Assembly (NCBI RefSeq): GCF_014652815.1 | Contig: NZ_BMZN01000001.1 | Coordinates: 976,888 to 1,040,887 of the forward strand | Origin: Alcaligenes pakistanensis | GTDB lineage: Bacteria > Pseudomonadota > Gammaproteobacteria > Burkholderiales > Burkholderiaceae_B | DNA length: 64,000 nt | Reading direction: 5' to 3' | In this document: one piece after another, positions 27,856 to 37,545 of the stretch | Layout of the letters: the number at the start of each line of letters is the position of its first letter | Numbering within the stretch: position 1 is the first letter of the stretch | The notes under the pieces: model-generated | Database searches by the model: none | The model's input: the letters and a program-made list of their open reading frames with translations, nothing else | Told to the model about the DNA's origin: nothing | Made by a program: the position numbers and the translations under genes

Positions 27856-28904
27856 CAGCCATGATTCAGGCGCGCTGCGAAACCGTTCGCCCAGAGGCCG
27901 GGAACGTCAAAGTATTCACATTGCGAGTGCAAAGTGGTCACTTTGATTTCCTGAATGCCTTGCAGGCGGGCAAGCATGTCGCCCTGAGCTACCCCGATAC
28001 CGGCGGCACCCTTCAACAGCGTATGTATTCGATCACCCGTATGGCCGATCCAGACCTGATTGAAATTGCCGTCAAAGGATCGGGGCGCAACAGCGTCTCC
28101 GATCACTTGCACGCCACCTTGCGCGAGGGCATGAATGTGCCCCTGCAATATGTGGCGGGTGATATCTCGGTGGACTCTATTGTGGGTTACGAGCGTATCG
28201 CCATGATCGCAGGTGGCATCGGCATTACCCTGCCCATTGCCCTGCTGCGTGAACTGGCCGCCCGATCCACTGACGGCTTGCCTGTCCCCAACGTGCATTT
28301 ATTGCTGAGCATTGCCCGCATTGCCGACATCCCCTTCTTGCACGAACTGCTGCAACTGGATCTGACTAGCAGCTGGTTCACGCTGACGGTGTTTGTCACG
28401 CAAGAAAAAATCCGTGACAGCGCTCATTTCAAAGTGGGCCGACCCTCTTTTGAAAACCTGGAGCTGTTGCAGGATCCGCAGGCAGTGGTTATTTGCGGCA
28501 GCCACGGCTTTGCCCAGGCGCTGCGCGAATACACCATTCAGGCACACCCTATCTCGCATATGTTGATCGAGGCCTTCTCTCCGCCCGTCAAATCCGGGAT
28601 AGAGATTTTGCCCGACGCCGGCAGTGCTCCACTACAACTTCATGTACGCAGCACGGGGCAGACAATCTCGCCCGAACCAGGCAGCAGCTTGCTGGAAATG
28701 CTGGAAGCCGCCGATGTCCCCATCCGCAGTCAGTGCCGTTCAGGCATTTGCGGGGCGTGCCGGGTACAGATCTCGGATGGTGAATACCGCGCAGAACCTG
28801 ACTTTTGTCTGAGCGATCAGGACAAGGCTCAGGGCCATGCCTTGGCGTGTTGCACCTTCCCACTATCCGGTGCCATTAATGTAGACATCGGTACCACAAG
28901 CTGA
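27852..28904 (+). CDS. dnfB: Flavin/2Fe-2S oxidoreductase partner of DnfA
   Basis: This is a 350-residue electron-transfer protein. An N-terminal ferredoxin-reductase-like FAD or FMN domain ('RMYSITRMAD', about residues 56-65) and an NAD-binding domain ('IAMIAGGIGITLPIALLREL', about 116-135) are followed by a C-terminal plant-type 2Fe-2S ferredoxin domain. The cluster ligands are C295, C300 and C303 in 'QCRSGICGAC', with the fourth at C333/C334. The layout is that of phthalate- and vanillate-oxygenase reductases. It should pass electrons from NAD(P)H to the di-iron centre of DnfA, with which it overlaps by 4 bp. Confidence 0.93.
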   Translation: MTAMIQARCETVRPEAGNVKVFTLRVQSGHFDFLNALQAGKHVALSYPDTGGTLQQRMYSITRMADPDLIEIAVKGSGRNSVSDHLHATLREGMNVPLQYVAGDISVDSIVGYERIAMIAGGIGITLPIALLRELAARSTDGLPVPNVHLLLSIARIADIPFLHELLQLDLTSSWFTLTVFVTQEKIRDSAHFKVGRPSFENLELLQDPQAVVICGSHGFAQALREYTIQAHPISHMLIEAFSPPVKSGIEILPDAGSAPLQLHVRSTGQTISPEPGSSLLEMLEAADVPIRSQCRSGICGACRVQISDGEYRAEPDFCLSDQDKAQGHALACCTFPLSGAINVDIGTTS

Positions 28905-28936
28905 CATCCTTACCCTCTGGATTGAAAGAAACTCTT

Positions 28937-29659
28937 ATGAAGAAAGTCATCGCACTGCGTCATATCCATTTTGAAGACTTGGGCACGCTGGAACCTGTTC
29001 TGATTGAACAGGGCTACCAAGTGCACTACATTGACCCATCCGTCGAGTCACTGCGTCACGTGGGTGAACAGGACGCTGACCTGCTGGTTGTATTAGGCGG
29101 GCCTATCGGCGCCTACGACGAAAAAATTTACCCATTCCTAAGCGATGAGCTGGAACTGATCAACAAGTTCCTGCTGGCTGGCAAACCCTTGCTGGGTATT
29201 TGTCTGGGCGCACAACTGATTGCGCGCGCCCTGGGAGCCAATGTGTACCCATTGGGCGTGAAGGAAATTGGTTTTTCCCCCTTGAAGCTCAGCGAGGCTG
29301 GCAAAGAGTCGCCGCTGGCCGCTATTGGTAGCATTCCGGTTCTGCATTGGCACGGAGATCAATTCGATATTCCTGATGGCGCCCTTCACCTGGCCAGCAC
29401 GGATGTCGGTGCTAACCAGGCTTTCTCCTTCGGAACCCAAGTACTGGGCCTGCAATTTCACCTGGAAGCCGACACCAGCAAGCTGGAACGCTGGCTGGTT
29501 GGTCATGCCAACGAGTTGGGCCAAGCGGATATCGATCCTCAAATGCTGCGTCTGGAAGCCATGGCGGTGCAAAAACGTCTGCACGCCGCCGCTGGCACGG
29601 TCCTGAGCAACTGGCTCAGCCAACTTAAACAAGCCACTAAGGCCGACTGCGCTGCATGA
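28937..29659 (+). CDS. dnfC: Class I glutamine amidotransferase of the Dirammox operon
   Basis: This is a 240-residue GATase1-type glutaminase. The nucleophile is C89 in 'LLGICLGAQL', and the His-Glu pair is H174/E176 in 'LGLQFHLEAD', so the triad is complete. The oxyanion strand is 'VVLGGPIGAYD'. It should release ammonia from glutamine for the oxygenase step, or modify an amino donor. It has been shown to be needed with dnfA and dnfB for N2 formation in A. faecalis (recalled). The ATG at 28937 is used; a TTG 15 bases earlier is less likely. The end overlaps the next gene by 4 bp. Confidence 0.92.
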   Translation: MKKVIALRHIHFEDLGTLEPVLIEQGYQVHYIDPSVESLRHVGEQDADLLVVLGGPIGAYDEKIYPFLSDELELINKFLLAGKPLLGICLGAQLIARALGANVYPLGVKEIGFSPLKLSEAGKESPLAAIGSIPVLHWHGDQFDIPDGALHLASTDVGANQAFSFGTQVLGLQFHLEADTSKLERWLVGHANELGQADIDPQMLRLEAMAVQKRLHAAAGTVLSNWLSQLKQATKADCAA

Positions 29660-30522
29660 ACACAGCAGTAAACTTTGTTGATCGGGAACGACATCCCTAC
29701 CATGTGGATGTCGTTTCCATTCAGTCTCAAGTCGTCTACGGTCGGGTGGGCAACAATGTTGCCGGCCCGACTTTGCGTAGACACGGCTTTAAAGTCGCCG
29801 CCGTTCCCACTGTGTTGCTGAGCAACAACCCACAGTACCCCTCGGTTCACGGTGGCGCCGTACCCGACGAATGGCTGGAAGGTTTTCTAGACGATCTGGT
29901 TTTGCGCGGTGCGCTGGATAAAGTGCGGGCTGTGCTAATCGGTTATCTGGGCAGTGCGAACCAGGCCGTCATCATTGCTCGTTGGCTCAAAAAGATACTG
30001 CAACAGCATCCAGACATACTGGTCATCGTGGACCCGGTTATTGGTGACTTGGATGTGGGCGTCTATGTAGACCCGGCCCTGATTCAGACTTATCACGAAA
30101 CCTTACTGCCTCTGGCCAACGGCTTGACCCCCAATAACTACGAGCTCTCGCTGCTGACTAAGCAGTCTTGCGACACTGTCGAGGCCAGCTCGGCCGCCGC
30201 ACATACCTTGCTCAATGGCCGCACTGAATGGGTCATTGCCACCAGTGCCGCGCCCGAATCCTGGCAAGAGGGCCAGATCAAATTATTACTGGCTCGCAAG
30301 GAGCCACGCGCTGACACCCTGCTCTGCCATCCTCGTGTGGATTGCGCTGCCAAAGGCACCGGTGACCTGTTCGCCTCTACCTTGCTGGCTCACCTTATTT
30401 TGGGTGCAGACCTGCATTCTGCGGTGCATACCGCCAGTGCCAGTGTGCTGCACCAATTGGAATTAACTCGTCAGGCGGGGCATCAGGAATTGATTTTGCC
30501 AATAGATCCTTTCCGAGCCTGA
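29656..30522 (+). CDS. dnfD: Pyridoxal kinase-like protein, last gene of the dnf operon
   Basis: This 288-residue ribokinase-fold kinase is of the PdxY/PdxK type. Landmarks are the substrate loop 'SIQSQVVYGRVGNNVA' (about 21-36), 'VDPVIGD' (phosphate/Mg), 'LTPNNYEL' and the catalytic anion-hole 'GTGDLFASTLLAHL' containing the base aspartate. It should phosphorylate pyridoxal to PLP. The ATG overlaps dnfC by 4 bp, so it is translated with the N2-forming genes. PLP supply makes sense next to DnfR and two aminotransferase-fold or SHMT-fold proteins. The symbol dnfD follows the published gene order as I recall it; pdxY would be the family name. Confidence 0.85.
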   Translation: MNTAVNFVDRERHPYHVDVVSIQSQVVYGRVGNNVAGPTLRRHGFKVAAVPTVLLSNNPQYPSVHGGAVPDEWLEGFLDDLVLRGALDKVRAVLIGYLGSANQAVIIARWLKKILQQHPDILVIVDPVIGDLDVGVYVDPALIQTYHETLLPLANGLTPNNYELSLLTKQSCDTVEASSAAAHTLLNGRTEWVIATSAAPESWQEGQIKLLLARKEPRADTLLCHPRVDCAAKGTGDLFASTLLAHLILGADLHSAVHTASASVLHQLELTRQAGHQELILPIDPFRA

Positions 30523-30608
30523 GCAAATATTTCCTAATCTAACAAACCTTTCAACAGGCAGTCGTTCTCGTTAAGCTGTTGCCCTCTTAGTTACAAACGG
30601 AGCATGAC

Positions 30609-32600
30609 ATGGGGCTGCCTTTTAAAAGCACGCTACATCCACGGGTGTTCTGGGGATCTACCTTTATCGTCCTGGTCTTCTTGCTGATCGGGATCATTTT
30701 CCCTGAAGACGCCGCACTTATTTTTGAACAGTTACAAAACTGGGTCATCAAAAGTTTCGGCTGGTTCTATATCCTGGCTGTCGCCCTCTTTTTCTTTGCC
30801 GTTATCTATCTGGCATTAAGCCGCTACGGCAATTTGAAATTAGGGCCGGATGATTCAGAACCGGATTACCCCTATCTAACCTGGATGGCAATGCTATTTG
30901 CCGCCGGTATGGGCATTGGCTTGATGTTCTTTGCCGTGGCCGAACCGCTGCAACACTTCTCGGCCCCGCCTTCCGGGCTGGCCAGCACAGTGGAAGCCGC
31001 CCATCAGGCGCAGATCATCACTTTCTTTCACTGGGGCGTTCATGCCTGGGCCGTCTATGCGGTCGTAGGTTTGTCGCTGGCGTATTTCTGCTTTCGCTAC
31101 AACCTGCCTTTAACCATACGATCGGGTCTGTATCCCCTATTTGGCAAGCGCATCGAAGGCTGGATCGGCGATAGCGTCGATATTTTTGCAGTCTGCGGCA
31201 CGCTATTTGGGATTGCAACCTCCATGGGTTTGGGCGTGCTTCAAATCAATGCCGGTCTGGAGCATCTATTTGGCTGGCCCCAGGAAACCTGGCTGCAAAT
31301 CATCCTGATTGTGGTGGTAACCGCGCTGGCAACCTTATCAGTCGTCAGTGGATTGGACGTCGGTATTCGCCGCCTGTCTGAACTGAACTTGCTGGTCGCC
31401 ATTGCCTTGATGCTGTTTGTGCTCGCTGTGGGCCCAACTGCCTTTTTGATGAATGCTTTTGTACAGAATATTGGCGGTTATCTCGATAACTTCTTCGCCC
31501 GTTCATTTAGTACACAAGCGTTTCGCGGACAAAGCTGGATGAAAGCCTGGACCCTGTTTTACTGGGCCTGGTGGATTGCATGGTCGCCTTTTGTCGGCAT
31601 GTTTATTGCCCGCATTTCGCGTGGCCGCACGGTACGTGAGTTTGTTCTGGGCGTGTTACTGGTACCCACGGTCTTTACCTTCTTCTGGATGACTGTATTT
31701 GGCAATACTGCCATCTTCCTGGATATGACGGTAGCGGGTGGTCAGCTGGCACAAGACGCAGCGGCCAATGCCTCGGTCGCCTTGTTCGAGTTTCTGGAAT
31801 ACCTGCCCTGGTCCAATGTCACCTCGACTCTGGCCATCATTCTGGTTGCCATCTTCTTTGTGACCTCGGCCGATTCCGGCTCGCTGGTGATCGACACACT
31901 GGCCGCCGGTGGCGTGGAAGACGCGCCCGTCTGGCAGCGCATTTACTGGTGCGCGCTGGAAGGCACCACCGCTTCCTTGCTCTTGCTGGCAGGCGGCCTG
32001 ACTGCCTTGCAAACCGTCACGCTAGTTAGTGCCCTACCCTTTGCCGTGATCATGTTCTTATTGATCATAGGGCTATTCAAAGGTATGAAGGCGGATATGT
32101 CACGCCAGCGCCGACAAGGGCCGCTATCTGGGCCAGCACCAGGGTCGGAGGTGTCCTGGCGTCGACGCCTCTCGACAATTCTGCACACTCCCAACCAACG
32201 TGATGCACGACGTTTTCTGGGCGAGACGGTTCTGCCTGCCCTAGAGGCTGTGGCTGAAGAACTGGGCAAGCGTGGCTTGAATGTAAACCTGGAAACTGGC
32301 ACGCAAGATCAAGCCCAACTGACCATTCAGGCCGATAACCAGCGTAACTTTGTCTATGGTGTGGAGTTAGGAGCACGCCGGGTTGCCAGCTTTACGGCAG
32401 CAGCGGCTCGCAATGAGCAAACCCGCCCGCAAGAGTGGCAAGTGCGGACCGTATTTGCCGATGGCAGTCGGGGTTACGACTTGATGGGCCTCTCTTCCAG
32501 CCAGGTCATTAACGATATCCTGAACCACTTCGAGCGCTATCAGTCTCTGGTCACTTCCGAGGCCACCGCGCTCTACGCGCAGTCGCCCGACCCAACTTAA
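30609..32600 (+). CDS. BCCT family betaine/choline/carnitine transporter
   Basis: This 663-residue sodium- or proton-coupled carrier has 12 membrane segments and the BCCT signature '[29 protein letters not shown]' (about 317-345). A cytoplasmic C-terminal domain of about 150 residues (from ~505) is of the length seen in osmoregulated BetT-type members. It lies 86 bp after dnfD with its own GGAG ribosome-binding site, and its 3' end overlaps that of soxR tail to tail by 4 bp. The substrate is probably choline or glycine betaine but is not proven by sequence. Confidence 0.93.
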   Translation: MGLPFKSTLHPRVFWGSTFIVLVFLLIGIIFPEDAALIFEQLQNWVIKSFGWFYILAVALFFFAVIYLALSRYGNLKLGPDDSEPDYPYLTWMAMLFAAGMGIGLMFFAVAEPLQHFSAPPSGLASTVEAAHQAQIITFFHWGVHAWAVYAVVGLSLAYFCFRYNLPLTIRSGLYPLFGKRIEGWIGDSVDIFAVCGTLFGIATSMGLGVLQINAGLEHLFGWPQETWLQIILIVVVTALATLSVVSGLDVGIRRLSELNLLVAIALMLFVLAVGPTAFLMNAFVQNIGGYLDNFFARSFSTQAFRGQSWMKAWTLFYWAWWIAWSPFVGMFIARISRGRTVREFVLGVLLVPTVFTFFWMTVFGNTAIFLDMTVAGGQLAQDAAANASVALFEFLEYLPWSNVTSTLAIILVAIFFVTSADSGSLVIDTLAAGGVEDAPVWQRIYWCALEGTTASLLLLAGGLTALQTVTLVSALPFAVIMFLLIIGLFKGMKADMSRQRRQGPLSGPAPGSEVSWRRRLSTILHTPNQRDARRFLGETVLPALEAVAEELGKRGLNVNLETGTQDQAQLTIQADNQRNFVYGVELGARRVASFTAAAARNEQTRPQEWQVRTVFADGSRGYDLMGLSSSQVINDILNHFERYQSLVTSEATALYAQSPDPT

Positions 32601-33073
32601 ACCTCTACCCCGGCCTCCAGTTTTCGTTCCAGAATCTGGGGGCCGGGCCCTTGCTGGCCCAGAATATCGGCCGGATTGCGCAAGGGACATTCACTCATCG
32701 ACAAGCACCCACAGCCAATACAGTGGGTCAGCTCATCACGCAGCCGCGTCAACTGCTCAATACGATCATTCAGTTTGTCTTGCCAACGGCTGGACATGGC
32801 CCGCCATTGCTTGCTCGATGGCTTGCTGCCCGGTGGCAAACCACGTAACGCATCATGGATTTCCTCCAGCGGAATCCCGGTGCGCTGCGCCACTTTGATG
32901 ATCGCAATGTAACGCAAGACCACCGATTCAAAACGGCGCTGGTTACCACTGTTGCGGGTGCTGGCAATCAAGCCTTTAGACTCGTAAAAATGCACGGTGG
33001 ACACAGGTACACCGCTGCGTTTTGCCACTTCGCCTACCGTTAGCGCACGGCTGAAATCGATTGTTTTTGCCAT
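32597..33073 (-). CDS. soxR: Redox-sensing MerR-family regulator SoxR
   Basis: This is a 158-residue [2Fe-2S] sensor. The MerR winged helix is at about 11-80 ('[26 protein letters not shown]'), a dimerisation helix follows, and the cluster ligands are C118-x2-C121-x-C123-x5-C129, identical in spacing to E. coli SoxR. The start is set at 33073; an in-frame ATG at 33094 falls inside the SoxR box. In non-enteric proteobacteria SoxR is activated by redox-active compounds and controls efflux and detoxification genes. Here it is divergent from an efflux operon with a canonical SoxR site. Confidence 0.96.
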   Translation of the reverse strand: MAKTIDFSRALTVGEVAKRSGVPVSTVHFYESKGLIASTRNSGNQRRFESVVLRYIAIIKVAQRTGIPLEEIHDALRGLPPGSKPSSKQWRAMSSRWQDKLNDRIEQLTRLRDELTHCIGCGCLSMSECPLRNPADILGQQGPGPQILERKLEAGVEV

Positions 33074-33084
33074 TCCCCCACCCC

Positions 33085-33115
33085 TTGACCTCAAGTTAAC
33101 TTGAGGTTTTATAGT
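33085..33115 (+). promoter_or_regulatory. SoxR box and SoxR-dependent promoter
   Basis: The 18-bp palindrome CCTCAAGTTAACTTGAGG (33089-33106) is a textbook SoxR box. It lies between -35 TTGACC (33085-33090) and -10 TATAGT (33110-33115). The spacer is 19 bp, the overlong spacing that MerR-family activators correct by DNA distortion. The promoter faces the small ORF and RND operon, and also overlaps the soxR upstream region. Confidence 0.95.
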
Positions 33116-33176
33116 CCAGGTACCTCATTAAGGCAAGCCATATTGGCTGCCGTCTTTCTTGTCACAGGAACCTGCC

Positions 33177-33362
33177 ATGCCTACTCGTATTTGGACTCTG
33201 TTTGCCAGACCCCTGTCATGGCTGCTGCAATCCTTTCTGCCCCTGTTGCTCGCTTTGTTCAAACCTGAAGACTGGTCGCAAGGGGACCGGCGATCAAGCC
33301 AGACCCGTCCGAACAAACTGCCACTATGGCGCTCTGCCTTTCTGGGAGGGCAGGCAGCATGA
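33177..33362 (+). CDS. Small SoxR-controlled protein, first gene of the efflux operon
   Basis: This is a 61-residue ORF with AGGAA six bases before the ATG at 33177. Its stop overlaps the ATG of the membrane fusion protein gene (ATGA). It is the first ORF downstream of the SoxR promoter. The N-terminal half is hydrophobic ('LFARPLSWLLQSFLPLLLALF'), consistent with one membrane segment, and the C-terminal half is polar and basic. It matches no family I recognise. It may be a real micro-protein associated with the pump or a translational coupling leader. Confidence 0.6.
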   Translation: MPTRIWTLFARPLSWLLQSFLPLLLALFKPEDWSQGDRRSSQTRPNKLPLWRSAFLGGQAA

Positions 33363-34432
33363 ACTCGCGTCGTACATGGATCATCATCCCCGTTTTGGCC
33401 GGCGTAATAGCCATAGGCTGGCGTGTGCTGCCTGCCTCATCAGAAGCCCAGGCAGGTGCTGCGTACCCGCCCGCAGTCGTTGAATTGTCCAGCGTGGAGT
33501 CCCAGGCCGCGCCTCGTTTATTGCATGCCGTGGGAGCACTGGAAGCCTGGCAGCAGGTGCTGCTTAGCGCCGAAAGCAACGGTCGAATTAGCAAGATTGA
33601 CTTCACTTCTGGACAGACCGTCAAGGCCGGACAACCTTTGGTGTTGCTGAATGATGAACTGGAACAGGCCAGCGTACGTCGGGAGCAGGCACAGGTAAAA
33701 CAGGCCGCTCTTCAACTGACACGTGTGCGTAAATTGAAAGAGCAGCAGGCCGCCACCCAGGAACAGCTGGACCAGGCGCAGGCCGATCACGCCGTAGCCC
33801 AGGCGCAACTGCAATACCAGCGTGCTGAACTCGCCTTGAAACAGATTGCCGCCCCCTTCTCAGGCCGCATAGGGATCACCAGTCTGCATCAGGGCCATTA
33901 TTTACAACCGGGCCAAACCATTGCCAGCCTGGTTGATGACAGCCAGCTTCGCGTCAACCTGACCGTGCCTGAACACAGCCTGCCAGACCTGAGCTTGGGC
34001 CAAGTGCTGCACATACAGGTGGATGCCTGGCCCGGTGAAAGCTTCGAGGCCAAGATCAACGCCATCGACCCGTTAATTGGTGATTCACGCAGCGTGCGTC
34101 TGCAAGCCGTGCTGGCCAACTCCGAACATCGTCTGCAAGCCGGTATGTATGCCCGCGTCCAGTTGACACGACCCGCCCAAGCCCCCGTGCTGACCGTGCC
34201 AGAAACAGCACTGACCTACACTGCCTACGGCCAGACCGTCTTTGTCGCTACCCCGCAGGACCAAGGGCGGTGGCAAGTACGGCGCGTCTCGGTACAAACC
34301 GGCGAGCAATGGGACGAACGCGTCGAGATTACCGACGGGCTGACAGCAGACGACAAAGTCGTCAGCGCTGGGCAGATCAAAATTCAGGACGGCTCCATCG
34401 TGCAGACCGCCAAGGATAAGGAGCCCGTATGA
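33359..34432 (+). CDS. RND efflux periplasmic adaptor subunit
   Basis: This 357-residue membrane fusion protein has a signal-anchor ('TWIIIPVLAGVIAIGWRVLPAS'), the lipoyl half 'VLLSAESNGRISKIDFTSGQTVKAGQPLVLLND' and a short coiled-coil hairpin (about 105-155). 'IAAPFSGRIGITSLHQGHYLQPGQTIASLVDDSQLRV' and beta-barrel and membrane-proximal domains follow. The start is chosen for overlap with the small upstream ORF; a start 11 codons earlier is in frame. It should couple the RND pump to the outer-membrane factor and is under SoxR control. Confidence 0.95.
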   Translation: MNSRRTWIIIPVLAGVIAIGWRVLPASSEAQAGAAYPPAVVELSSVESQAAPRLLHAVGALEAWQQVLLSAESNGRISKIDFTSGQTVKAGQPLVLLNDELEQASVRREQAQVKQAALQLTRVRKLKEQQAATQEQLDQAQADHAVAQAQLQYQRAELALKQIAAPFSGRIGITSLHQGHYLQPGQTIASLVDDSQLRVNLTVPEHSLPDLSLGQVLHIQVDAWPGESFEAKINAIDPLIGDSRSVRLQAVLANSEHRLQAGMYARVQLTRPAQAPVLTVPETALTYTAYGQTVFVATPQDQGRWQVRRVSVQTGEQWDERVEITDGLTADDKVVSAGQIKIQDGSIVQTAKDKEPV

Positions 34433-37400
34433 ACACCGCTTCCCGTCCCGGCTTTACCGACTTGTTTGTTCGTCGGCCGGTGCTTGCCCTGGTGGTCAGC
34501 GCCTTGCTGTTGATGCTGGGCCTGTTCTCTTTACAAAAGCTGCCCATCCGGCAGTACCCCTTATTGGAGAACTCCACCATCACGATTAGCACCGAGTACC
34601 CCGGTGCTTCCGCAGAACTGATGCAAGGCTTTGTGACTCAACCTATCGCCCAGGCCTTGGCCTCGGTGGAAGGCGTGGACTACCTGTCCTCCAACTCCGT
34701 GCAAAGCCGCAGTGTGGTGACTTTGCGCATGGAGCTGAACCGCGACTCTACCCAGGCTCTGACTGAAGTCATGAGCAAGGTCAGTCAAGTGCGCTATCGC
34801 CTGCCCGAAGGGGCCTATGACCCGGTTGTGGAACGCTCCTCCGGGGACTCCACGGCCGTGGCCTATGTGGGCTTTTCCACGACTACCCTTTCCATCCCGG
34901 AACTTAGCGACTACCTATCGCGTGTGGTGGAGCCCATGTTCTCCACCATTGATGGTGTGGCGAAGATTCAAACCTTTGGTGGTCAGAAACTAGCTATGCG
35001 TTTATGGCTGGATTCGGACCGCATGGCCGGTTACGGGCTGACGGCCGCCGACATTGCTCAAGCCGTGCGCGCCAATAACTACCAAGCCGCCCCCGGCATG
35101 GTCAAAGGCCAGCATGTGCTCAGCAATATCCGTCTGAACTCAGACCTGACCAGCGTGGCGGAATTCCAGGATCTGATTGTGCGGGAAGACGGCACCTCTT
35201 TGGTGCGACTGCGCGATATCGGCAAGGTGGAACTGGGCGCAGCATCCACCGAGACCAGCGCCTTGATGGACGGCTTGCCTGCGATACACCTGGGTTTGTT
35301 CCCCACTCCCGGCGGCAACCCTTTACGCATTGTGGACGGCATCCGAGACCGTCTGCCCGCTATTGAAGCGACCCTGCCCCCCGGTGTCGAGGTGGCACTG
35401 GCCTTTGAAACCGCCCGTTTTATTCAGGCCTCGATTGATGAAGTACTCAAAACCCTGACGGAAGCCATGCTGATTGTGGTGCTGGTTATCTACCTGTGCC
35501 TGGGCTCTTTTCGCAGCGTGCTGATTCCCCTGGCGACCATTCCCTTGTCCATGCTGGGTGCGGCTGGCTTGATGCTGGCCTTTGGTTTCAGTATCAATCT
35601 GCTGACCTTGTTGGCGATGGTGTTGGCAATCGGTCTGGTCGTGGACGATGCCATTGTGGTGGTGGAGAACGTACACCGTCACATCAGTGCTGGACGTTCG
35701 CCCGTCGTGGCAGCCTTACTAGGTGCCCGCGAAGTGGCCGGGCCTGTCATTGCCATGACGCTGACCTTGGCCGCTGTGTATGCCCCGATTGGCCTGATGG
35801 GTGGCCTGACGGGTGCGTTATTCAAAGAGTTTGCCCTGACCCTGGCAGGTGCTGTGTTGGTGTCTGGCGTGGTGGCTTTAACCCTGTCCCCCGTGATGAG
35901 TTCCTTACTGCTTCCCGCTCAACAAGATGAGGGCCGTATGGCTTATCTGGCAGAGCGCTTTTTTGATGGCCTGTCGCAACGTTATGGCAGCTTGTTGGCT
36001 CGTTCCTTACGGCATCGCTGGATTACTGCTGCGCTCGCCTTGCTGGTCTTTATCAGCCTGCCCGTTCTGTACCAAATGACGCACAGCGAACTGGCCCCGA
36101 TTGAAGATCAGGCCAGCGTCTTAACGGCGGTTAAAGCCCCACAAAACGCCAATCTGGCCTATGCCGAACGCGATGCCAAATTGCTGGATGACACTTACCG
36201 GCAACTTGATGAAGCCGCCAGCACCTGGTTGATTGTGGGCACCGATGGCCCCGCCGCCAGCTTTGGCGGAATCAACCTGGAAGACTGGGGTAAGCGCGAC
36301 CGCGATGCCAGCGCCATTCAGGGCGAGTTGCAAGGACGCGTCAGCAACATTGCCGGCAGTAGTATTTTTGCCTTCCAACTGGCTCCCCTGCCCGGTTCCA
36401 GCGGCGGTTTGCCCGTGCAACTGGTTTTGCGTAGCCCCGGCGACTATCGCAGCCTGTACGACACCATGGAACAAGTGAAGCAGCAGGCTCGTGAAAGCGG
36501 CTTGTTTGTAGTGGTGGACAGCGACCTGGACTACAACAAGCCCGTTTCCCGCGTAGAGATTGACCGCAGCAAAGCCGCCAGCATGGGCATTAGTTTGCGC
36601 GACATTGCGGACTCCCTGGCTGTGCTGGTGGGCGAGAACTACCTGAACCGCTTCTCGTTGGATGGGCGCTCTTACGACGTCATTCCACAGAGCCAGCGTG
36701 AGCTGCGCCTGACAGCCCAAGCTCTGACACGCCAATTTGTACGCAGTGCCAATGGCGAGTTAGTGCCCTTGTCGGCTATGGTTCAGATTCACAGTGAAGT
36801 CGAGCCAAATAGCCTGCGTCAATTCAATCAGCAAAACGCAGCCACTTTGCAGGCCATTCCTGCGCCCGGCGTCACACTGGGTCAGGCCGTCACTTATCTA
36901 GATGAAATCGCCAGCCAATTGCCCGCCGGTTTCACGCATGACTGGCAATCAGAATCGCGCCAGTTCACCCAGGAAAGTCAGTCTCTGGTGTGGGCCTTCT
37001 TGGCCGCGCTGGTAGTGATTTACCTGGTGCTGGCCGCTCAATACGAAAGCCTGGTGGACCCCATCATTATTCTGGTCACCGTCCCCTTGTCCTTGTGTGG
37101 AGCGCTACTGCCTTTGGCGCTGGGATTGGGCACACTCAATATTTACACCCAGATCGGTTTGCTGACCTTGGTCGGGCTGATCAGTAAGCACGGCATCTTG
37201 ATGGTGGAGTTCGCCAATGAGCTGCAATTCAAAGAGGGCCTGAAAAAACCAGAAGCCATCTTGCAAGCCGCTCGCATCCGTTTGCGGCCCGTGCTGATGA
37301 CAACTGGGGCGATGGTCTTTGGTCTGGTGCCGCTCTTGTTTGCCTCGGGAGCAGGTGCCAGCAGCCGCTTTGGCCTGGGCGTTGTGCTGGTCTCGGGCAT

Positions 37401-37545
37401 GCTGATCGGTACGGTCTTCACTCTATTCATCCTGCCGACTTTATATACCTTGCTGGCGCGTGACCACGCTCGCCAAGCCGATACCCCGCGAGCGCGCGAC
37501 CTGGCTCAAGCCCTGCAAGCTTCCACTGGAGAACACGCATCATGA
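34429..37545 (+). CDS. RND multidrug efflux transporter permease
   Basis: This 1038-residue inner-membrane proton antiporter of the HAE-RND type has 12 membrane segments and two large periplasmic loops. The proton-relay aspartates are in 'GLVVDDAIVVVENVHRHI' (TM4). 'FVRRPVLALVVSALLLMLGLFSLQKLPIRQYP' is the classical N-terminus. The similarity is to MexI/MexK/MdtB-like pumps with a single RND protein. It overlaps its neighbours by 4 bp on both sides, so adaptor, pump and outer-membrane factor form one translationally coupled operon. Confidence 0.96.
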   Translation: MNTASRPGFTDLFVRRPVLALVVSALLLMLGLFSLQKLPIRQYPLLENSTITISTEYPGASAELMQGFVTQPIAQALASVEGVDYLSSNSVQSRSVVTLRMELNRDSTQALTEVMSKVSQVRYRLPEGAYDPVVERSSGDSTAVAYVGFSTTTLSIPELSDYLSRVVEPMFSTIDGVAKIQTFGGQKLAMRLWLDSDRMAGYGLTAADIAQAVRANNYQAAPGMVKGQHVLSNIRLNSDLTSVAEFQDLIVREDGTSLVRLRDIGKVELGAASTETSALMDGLPAIHLGLFPTPGGNPLRIVDGIRDRLPAIEATLPPGVEVALAFETARFIQASIDEVLKTLTEAMLIVVLVIYLCLGSFRSVLIPLATIPLSMLGAAGLMLAFGFSINLLTLLAMVLAIGLVVDDAIVVVENVHRHISAGRSPVVAALLGAREVAGPVIAMTLTLAAVYAPIGLMGGLTGALFKEFALTLAGAVLVSGVVALTLSPVMSSLLLPAQQDEGRMAYLAERFFDGLSQRYGSLLARSLRHRWITAALALLVFISLPVLYQMTHSELAPIEDQASVLTAVKAPQNANLAYAERDAKLLDDTYRQLDEAASTWLIVGTDGPAASFGGINLEDWGKRDRDASAIQGELQGRVSNIAGSSIFAFQLAPLPGSSGGLPVQLVLRSPGDYRSLYDTMEQVKQQARESGLFVVVDSDLDYNKPVSRVEIDRSKAASMGISLRDIADSLAVLVGENYLNRFSLDGRSYDVIPQSQRELRLTAQALTRQFVRSANGELVPLSAMVQIHSEVEPNSLRQFNQQNAATLQAIPAPGVTLGQAVTYLDEIASQLPAGFTHDWQSESRQFTQESQSLVWAFLAALVVIYLVLAAQYESLVDPIIILVTVPLSLCGALLPLALGLGTLNIYTQIGLLTLVGLISKHGILMVEFANELQFKEGLKKPEAILQAARIRLRPVLMTTGAMVFGLVPLLFASGAGASSRFGLGVVLVSGMLIGTVFTLFILPTLYTLLARDHARQADTPRARDLAQALQASTGEHAS

